10,232 bases of DNA, taken from positions 1 through 10,232 of the forward strand of contig CAZTAO010000097.1 in assembly GCA_964611645.1 (NCBI GenBank). Direction: 5' to 3'. Numbering within the stretch: position 1 is the stretch's first letter; the number at the start of each line of letters is the position of its first letter. The DNA is from CAZTAO01 sp964611645. Its GTDB lineage: Bacteria > Armatimonadota > UBA5829. The position numbers and the translations under genes are program-made. Below the pieces are notes generated by a model. The model was given only the letters and a program-made list of their open reading frames with translations. It was not told the DNA's origin and searched no databases. Below are positions 6,405 through 10,232 of this stretch, one piece after another.

Positions 6405-6683
6405 TGGGACCTCCCGGGCCAGAAGAAGCAGAGTGAGTGTTGTGACATGTAATGTAGTAAATCATATCCGGGGTACAGGGCAGCCGTCAAATACACGAGG
6501 GCGCACGACTGTCAGCGACCTCTCGTGCGAGATGAACCGGTGCCTCATCCCCCAATGTCTGCCATGTTGGGCACGCCACCGCCAAGCCACATCAGCAGGA
6601 AAACCCAGCCTCAATAGAGAACTCTGTTCTTGGACGGCCAGAATTTGGCGATGACCAGGAACGAAGTTGGACACTGAACACAG
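6405..6683. other. Divergent intergenic region between the response regulator and the composite regulator
   Basis: This 279-base spacer carries the response regulator promoter near its left end. Three TGT triplets lie at 6441-6455, close to the predicted start of transcription, and could be part of a winged-helix binding site; this is weak. On the plus strand I find no convincing promoter for the 816-residue gene. A nine-codon ATG-to-TGA frame (6651-6677) lies just ahead of that gene. Confidence 0.5.
6461..6490 (-). promoter_or_regulatory. Sigma-70 promoter of the response regulator
   Basis: On the minus strand TTGACG (6490-6485) is followed by an 18-base spacer and TATGAT (6466-6461). These are one mismatch each from the TTGACA and TATAAT consensus. 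The start would be near 6454, about 50 bases before ATG 6404. Confidence 0.65.
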
Positions 6684-9134
6684 ATGACAACAAACACCAG
6701 GCTTGCCACGCACATAGAAGATGATGCTGATGCAGTGTTTGTCGACCGCTATATTGATGAGCCGGATCGCTTCCAGGCAGTCATCGGCTCCCTCACCACG
6801 CGAGCCCGCACTGTGGTTCACCAAAGTCGGGTTCGAGACATTTCGGGCTTCTTGTCCATTGGTGGTGGACACCTCTTATCATTGAAGGGTTGTGGGGTGA
6901 ACATCGCCCAAGAAATACTCGCTACCCGGGATATAGTGGCGATCCTCATTCTCCAGTCTGCCCGCATCGACCAGCAGGTTACGTCTCGCCAACTTACCGA
7001 TTGGCTGGCAGGGCGTTCGTCCGACTCCTTGACTGTGGCCAAATGGGCTCACGCGCGCCATAGCTCACTTAGCCGCGCCACTCCACCGGACATCCCGGTC
7101 CTGGCGGTTCTGGGACACCACCGTACGCATCGGGCTTCTGCCGTTGGACTCCCCGCTGAACAGAGTATTCTGAGAATGACTATTCCTGCCTTATTCCTGT
7201 GTGCGCGTACGCAGCCTTTGTGGGAGAGGGCGAGTGAAGAAGCACTGGGCGAAATAGTCAAACTGCCGGAAGATGAGTGGCGTCTTCTGGACGCCAAGGG
7301 TGTCCACAAGAACGACAGATGCGACGTCTTGTTGTCTATGACGTTGGGCTATCTGCTAAACATTGGCGTCAGCACCGATGCACTTGACGCATTTGTCGCT
7401 GCCGTGGCCATGTTAATCCGGTGTGTAGATGGATCCGCTCACGGTCCATCAAGCGAAGCTGCTTGCGCCCAGCCTATATTCGGTGACCGGGAAATGGCGC
7501 TATTGCGGAATTTCCGCCTAGACTCTTTCGGGATGCCAGAGTCTCTGTTGGCCGCCATAGTCAACAGAAAAACGCAAACTTGGGGCGATCTAGCCACAAT
7601 CAGCGAAAGAAATGTTTTCAGTCTGTCGGGCCTTTCCGTTGAAACCTTGTCACGGTTACGTAATCTCTGGCACATCCATGGCTACTTCCGCAGGGCATCC
7701 GAGGGGCTTACGGGTCTTCCTTTGGAGGCGTTTGCCAGTTTTGGCTCCATGATTGAGGCATTCGTAGACATGGTGGACGGAAAGCCTCGAGAGAAAACCG
7801 TGGCGCTTGGTCTTATGGGATGCCTTGAGGGGCGAAGATGGTTGCTCGGGGAACTGGGTAGCAGGTTGGGCATATCAAGGGAGAGGGTGCGGCAAATCGG
7901 TAAGAAAAGGCTGAATGCGCTCGCATCCCCACTTGTTGCTCCGGCACTGAACAGATTCTGGATCGCAGTCACTGAGACTCTTCGCATATCCGGCGGGATA
8001 TGCTCTGTCGGGAAACTTTCAGAACGAGTAGCCGCCGTGTTCGAGTGGGAGGAGAAGCCAGACACTCGAGCGCTTGAATCCGTATTGCGACTTTGTGTAG
8101 ACCTCAGAGTGGATAAGAACGCCGGCACTGTCTGCGACCCGAAAGTCCGCTGCCTGCATTGTAACGCTGCGGCGTCGTGGCTGGAAAGCCTCTTTGAGAA
8201 AGACCATCGGACGGAGCTAGGTTTCGCCGACGTGGTGCGGCATGTTGTGTCCCGGTGCAAACGAAAAGTGGACTGCCTCAGTTATTCGGAATCGTTGTCT
8301 CCAACTCTAGATTTCGCCCGGTTTCTTGTCAGCAAGATCCCAACAGTCGTAGTCGACAAAGAGGTAGTCTGTCATCGTGATAGTCCGGCTGCAAGACCCG
8401 GCTCGCGGGTTCGCCTGGTGGAGGAGTTAATTCGACAGGCAGGCAGACCGATGTCCTTACGTGACGTACTCCTGGAGGTCAGAAGAGTGCGTCCGGGTGA
8501 CCGTACGACCGAAAGGGGCATCTACGCTTTGATATCCGAGTCGAAGGATATTGTGCCGTTGGGCGGCGACGTCTTTAGACACCAAGCTTTCGCCGATGCG
8601 CCTCTTGAACTCGTGAGGAAAGTGGAGTCTTGGTTGTCTGAACAGTTAAATGGGGACGTTCCGTGCGTGTCTGTTGTTGAAGCCTTCGATGAGTTCCAGA
8701 ATGATTGCTCCTCGTTCGGTGTTGCTTCAGAGGTTGCATTATACTATTGGCTGCGCTGTTCCGCCGCCTCCCAGCTTCATTTTTCGCGATTTCCCAATGT
8801 GTGCCTAGCTGATAGTCCTGAACCACGAACGGAAACGAGGAGGCGTGTTGGGAATGCAGGCCGTACCACGAGAGGCGCCAGACCTATTAATACTGCCCTG
8901 CAAGAACCCGGAAGACTGACCGTAGTCCACTGCGGGGACGTGGCAATACCGAAATGCGAAATACGAGCGGCTCGGCTAATCTTCTCCGGGATGAGCCACA
9001 AGGAGGCCGCTGAATCCCTGCTCCTCGGCACGAGTGAGATCGACGCATGTATGGCTCGGCTTCGTGCCAAACTGGGTGTGAAAAACAAACTTGAGTTGTT
9101 CACGAGGCTCAGGGAATTTGGCATCGTCAGGTAG
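6684..9134 (+). CDS. Composite transcription regulator: alpha-CTD-like, sigma region 4, HARE-like and LuxR HTH domains
   Basis: This 816-residue protein is built from transcription-machinery modules. Residues about 43-84 resemble an RNA polymerase alpha-CTD helix-hairpin-helix (VRDISGFLSI...LLSLKGCGVNIAQEIL). A second, clearer alpha-CTD-like unit is at about 274-334 (TWGDLATISERNVFSLSGLS then LSRLRNLWHIHGY). Residues about 369-412 match sigma-70 region 4.2 (LLGELGSRLGISRERVRQIG). A winged-helix-like segment follows at about 425-480, and a CLHC pair at 490-493. About 573-635 resembles a HARE-type helix-turn-helix. The last 60 residues are a LuxR/GerE HTH (FSGMSHKEAAESLLLG and KLGVKNKLELFTRL). 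No enzyme motif is visible. ATG 6684 is the first start after an in-frame TGA at 6675; no Shine-Dalgarno is evident. It probably binds promoters or RNA polymerase; targets are unknown. Confidence 0.92.
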   Translation: MTTNTRLATHIEDDADAVFVDRYIDEPDRFQAVIGSLTTRARTVVHQSRVRDISGFLSIGGGHLLSLKGCGVNIAQEILATRDIVAILILQSARIDQQVTSRQLTDWLAGRSSDSLTVAKWAHARHSSLSRATPPDIPVLAVLGHHRTHRASAVGLPAEQSILRMTIPALFLCARTQPLWERASEEALGEIVKLPEDEWRLLDAKGVHKNDRCDVLLSMTLGYLLNIGVSTDALDAFVAAVAMLIRCVDGSAHGPSSEAACAQPIFGDREMALLRNFRLDSFGMPESLLAAIVNRKTQTWGDLATISERNVFSLSGLSVETLSRLRNLWHIHGYFRRASEGLTGLPLEAFASFGSMIEAFVDMVDGKPREKTVALGLMGCLEGRRWLLGELGSRLGISRERVRQIGKKRLNALASPLVAPALNRFWIAVTETLRISGGICSVGKLSERVAAVFEWEEKPDTRALESVLRLCVDLRVDKNAGTVCDPKVRCLHCNAAASWLESLFEKDHRTELGFADVVRHVVSRCKRKVDCLSYSESLSPTLDFARFLVSKIPTVVVDKEVVCHRDSPAARPGSRVRLVEELIRQAGRPMSLRDVLLEVRRVRPGDRTTERGIYALISESKDIVPLGGDVFRHQAFADAPLELVRKVESWLSEQLNGDVPCVSVVEAFDEFQNDCSSFGVASEVALYYWLRCSAASQLHFSRFPNVCLADSPEPRTETRRRVGNAGRTTRGARPINTALQEPGRLTVVHCGDVAIPKCEIRAARLIFSGMSHKEAAESLLLGTSEIDACMARLRAKLGVKNKLELFTRLREFGIVR

Positions 9135-9280
9135 CAAGTATCCGGCACTCAGTTGCGTCTCAAACACCTCGTGTCTTCCTCTGCTCCTCCTAAGCCAGTT
9201 ATAGATTATCTGCGCCTTATTCCGCTTCAGGTCCCCCGCCTGCCCCATCGCCTATCCAAAACCCGCCCGTTCGGCGTCCA

Positions 9281-9322
9281 TGACACCGGTAAATGGGGCA
9301 AAAACGCGGTCGAAAAATGGGG
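9281..9322. mobile_element. Possible insertion-sequence end with AAATGGGG repeats
   Basis: Two direct copies of AAATGGGG lie 24 bases apart (9291-9298 and 9315-9322), the first inside TGACACCGGTAAATGGGGCA. An inverted partner TGCCCCAT is at 9241-9248. Repeated short motifs next to a TG terminus are typical of the ends of IS21-type elements. No transposase gene or opposite end is in view, so this is a solo end at best. Confidence 0.3.
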
Positions 9323-9432
9323 TGGGTCCACAGCTTTCGGACCCCAAAAACGGCACACAAAAAAAGTGCGGATGACCAATTGTGGCGTATCGTTTCCTCC
9401 ACCAACAACCAGGAAGTAAACGCTCTCTCTGC

Positions 9433-9475
9433 AAGAGCCTCGGGACCACACCATCCCGGGGCTCTTTGCCGTTTT
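9433..9475 (+). terminator. Rho-independent terminator
   Basis: AAGAGCCTCGGGA (9433-9445) pairs with TCCCGGGGCTCTT (9454-9466) across an 8-base loop, with 12 of 13 Watson-Crick pairs and one possible G-U pair. It is followed by TGCCGTTTT. It reads on the plus strand about 300 bases after the stop of the large regulator, the only upstream plus gene it could serve. Confidence 0.75.
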
Positions 9476-9606
9476 ACGCGTGGGATTCGAGGCTGGGAGT
9501 CACAGATTCGATGAGTTGCTGACCGTTCGACCTCTGCACGCACCTCCGGCCATTTCCGGCACATTTAGCACCCAAATTCTCTGTTTTGCCACTTTCTCTC
9601 TGAAAG

Positions 9607-9634
9607 CTGTGAACCCGGGGGGGTGAGTTCACAG
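9607..9634. repeat. Perfect 8-bp inverted repeat flanking a G7 run
   Basis: CTGTGAAC (9607-9614) and GTTCACAG (9627-9634) are perfect inverted copies around a 12-base loop containing seven consecutive G. There is no T run after it, so it is not a standard terminator. It could be an operator or a mobile-element remnant. Confidence 0.5.
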
Positions 9635-9763
9635 GTCGGTTTCTAGCCTCGAAATTGCGGGCTGGCGATGTGTTTCTTGATGGGTACGCTCGGAGTAGGA
9701 AGTGTTGCTTGAGGCTAGTGGCGTTGCCGCGAGTGTGACTGGAAGCCAAACAATGCTGAGCAG

Positions 9764-9772
9764 TGGTATAAT
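9764..9772 (+). promoter_or_regulatory. Extended -10 promoter, apparently leaderless, for the AlbA_2 gene
   Basis: TGGTATAAT is a perfect extended -10 box. Its last base is 7 bases ahead of GTG 9779, so transcription would start on or next to the start codon. No -35 match is seen at normal spacing. Confidence 0.6.
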
Positions 9773-9778
9773 GGCGCT

Positions 9779-10033
9779 GTGAATACCAAGGAATCAGAGA
9801 CAACCGAGAACAAGCTGTCCTTGTCCGAGCGCAAGGAGATCACGGAATCCGTGGCTGCATTCGCCACGGCGTCGGGCGGCGTCATACGAATCGGTGTGAA
9901 CAATGACGGTCAGAGAGTAGGCGTCCAAGTCGGAAACAGGACTCTAGAAGACCTGGCCAACTACATCACTAAATCTGTCTTCTCCGCCCATCTCGGCAAA
10001 GCGCGACACAATTATCAGAATACTTGCCACTGA
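9779..10033 (+). CDS. AlbA_2 (Schlafen/RecG-like DNA-binding) domain protein, truncated by a likely frameshift
   Basis: The 84-residue frame begins like an AlbA_2 domain (formerly called AAA_4), a putative nucleic-acid-binding module of Schlafen-like and RecG-like regulators. ESETTENKLSLSERKEI is followed by SVAAFATASGGVIRIGVNN (about 25-43) and LEDLANYI at about 56-63. After residue 64 the match is lost. In the next frame, from about 9972, the sequence reads SSPPISAKRDTIIRILATEP and on to a TGA at 10116, which resembles the following strand of the domain. A one-base insertion or two-base deletion near 9970-9980 would explain this. The family usually extends to 200-500 residues, so even the joined frame is incomplete. 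GTG 9779 is chosen because it sits 7 bases after TGGTATAAT and no Shine-Dalgarno exists; the frame is open further upstream. Probably a decaying gene. Confidence 0.7.
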   Translation: MNTKESETTENKLSLSERKEITESVAAFATASGGVIRIGVNNDGQRVGVQVGNRTLEDLANYITKSVFSAHLGKARHNYQNTCH

Positions 10034-10232
10034 GCCTAAGGGTTGTGTGTTGAGGCTAAATCGGAGGTCGCAGGGCACAGGGAATGTGGACGAGAGTGGA
10101 TGGAAACTAGGGAAGTGAATGTAACAGTGATGTCAGTGCCGTTTTTGCACTTATGACACGTTACACGTCAGAAATCGCCATCGAGTGATGCAAACGGCAA
10201 GTTGGTTAGCACTATCACATCACCGTCGGCGC
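10034..10232. other. Tail region with an interrupted inverted repeat
   Basis: The frameshifted remainder of the AlbA_2 frame runs to 10118. Beyond it I see no gene. TGCCGTTTTTGCA (10137-10149) and TGCAAACGGCA (10189-10199) form an 11-base inverted repeat, with two extra T in the left arm, around a 39-base centre. That spacing suggests a folded RNA or a small mobile-element remnant. Confidence 0.4.

Larger units (their letters stand above)
9135..9778. other. Long intergenic region with IS-end-like repeats, terminator and hairpin
   Basis: No protein frame here is credible: the longest minus frames are low-information shadows without start signals. The region holds an insertion-sequence-end-like motif (9281-9322), a terminator (9433-9475), a hairpin around a G7 run (9607-9634) and a promoter at its right edge. 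It may be what remains after an insertion sequence entered downstream of the large regulator. Confidence 0.5.

Noticed and set aside
9324..9344. GGGTCC/GGACCC hairpin as a terminator
   Set aside because: The 6-base stem is short, and the A run would serve only minus-strand reading, where no gene ends.
9217..9564. 115-residue minus-strand frame in the spacer after the large regulator
   Set aside because: It runs through the terminator stem and IS-end-like repeats, has Cys/Arg/Trp-rich random composition and no start signal.

Overview
The window is a piece of a bacterial chromosome or large accessory region. The bacterial assignment rests on Shine-Dalgarno sites (GGAGG/GAGGAG types) ahead of several genes, sigma-70-type promoters, an OmpR-family response regulator, and a large regulator built from bacterial RNA polymerase parts (alpha-CTD-like and sigma region 4). 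Base composition looks moderately GC-rich by eye. No rRNA, tRNA or taxonomically decisive gene is present, so I do not name a phylum; an uncultivated lineage would fit.

The left third (about 1-3700) is mostly debris. Bases 1-466 hold nothing I recognise. Then come a flavin reductase fragment lacking its N-terminus (minus, 467-826), a remnant of a DDE transposase (plus, about 940-1179), and a signal-peptide-bearing subtilisin gene (plus, 1382-2035). The subtilisin breaks off right after its catalytic histidine and runs in frame into a second copy of the flavin reductase 3' end. A third copy of that 3' end lies at 3560-3676. Between them is one intact gene (minus, 2153-3328) encoding a protein with a HEPN-type RxxxxH motif, possibly an Apea-like defence RNase.

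The middle (3716-6404, all minus) holds a probable two-gene operon: a zinc-ribbon, single-pass membrane protein, then 21 bases later a GIY-YIG-family nuclease starting at TTG. Upstream of it are a broken von Willebrand A-domain gene and an intact OmpR/PhoB-type response regulator with no kinase in view.

The right part is dominated by an 816-residue regulator (plus, 6684-9134), divergent from the response regulator across a 279-base spacer. It combines two alpha-CTD-like helix-hairpin-helix regions, a clear sigma-70 region 4 helix-turn-helix, a likely HARE-type winged helix and a C-terminal LuxR/GerE helix-turn-helix. A long spacer follows with an insertion-sequence-end-like motif, a terminator and hairpins. 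Last comes a short, probably frameshifted AlbA_2 (Schlafen/RecG-like) gene that appears to be transcribed leaderless from a TGGTATAAT box.

The HEPN, GIY-YIG, AlbA_2 and multi-domain regulator genes among transposase and gene fragments suggest a defence/mobile island, but separate promoters and mixed strands argue against one operon. The most novel items are the composite transcription regulator and the triplicated flavin reductase 3'-end module.
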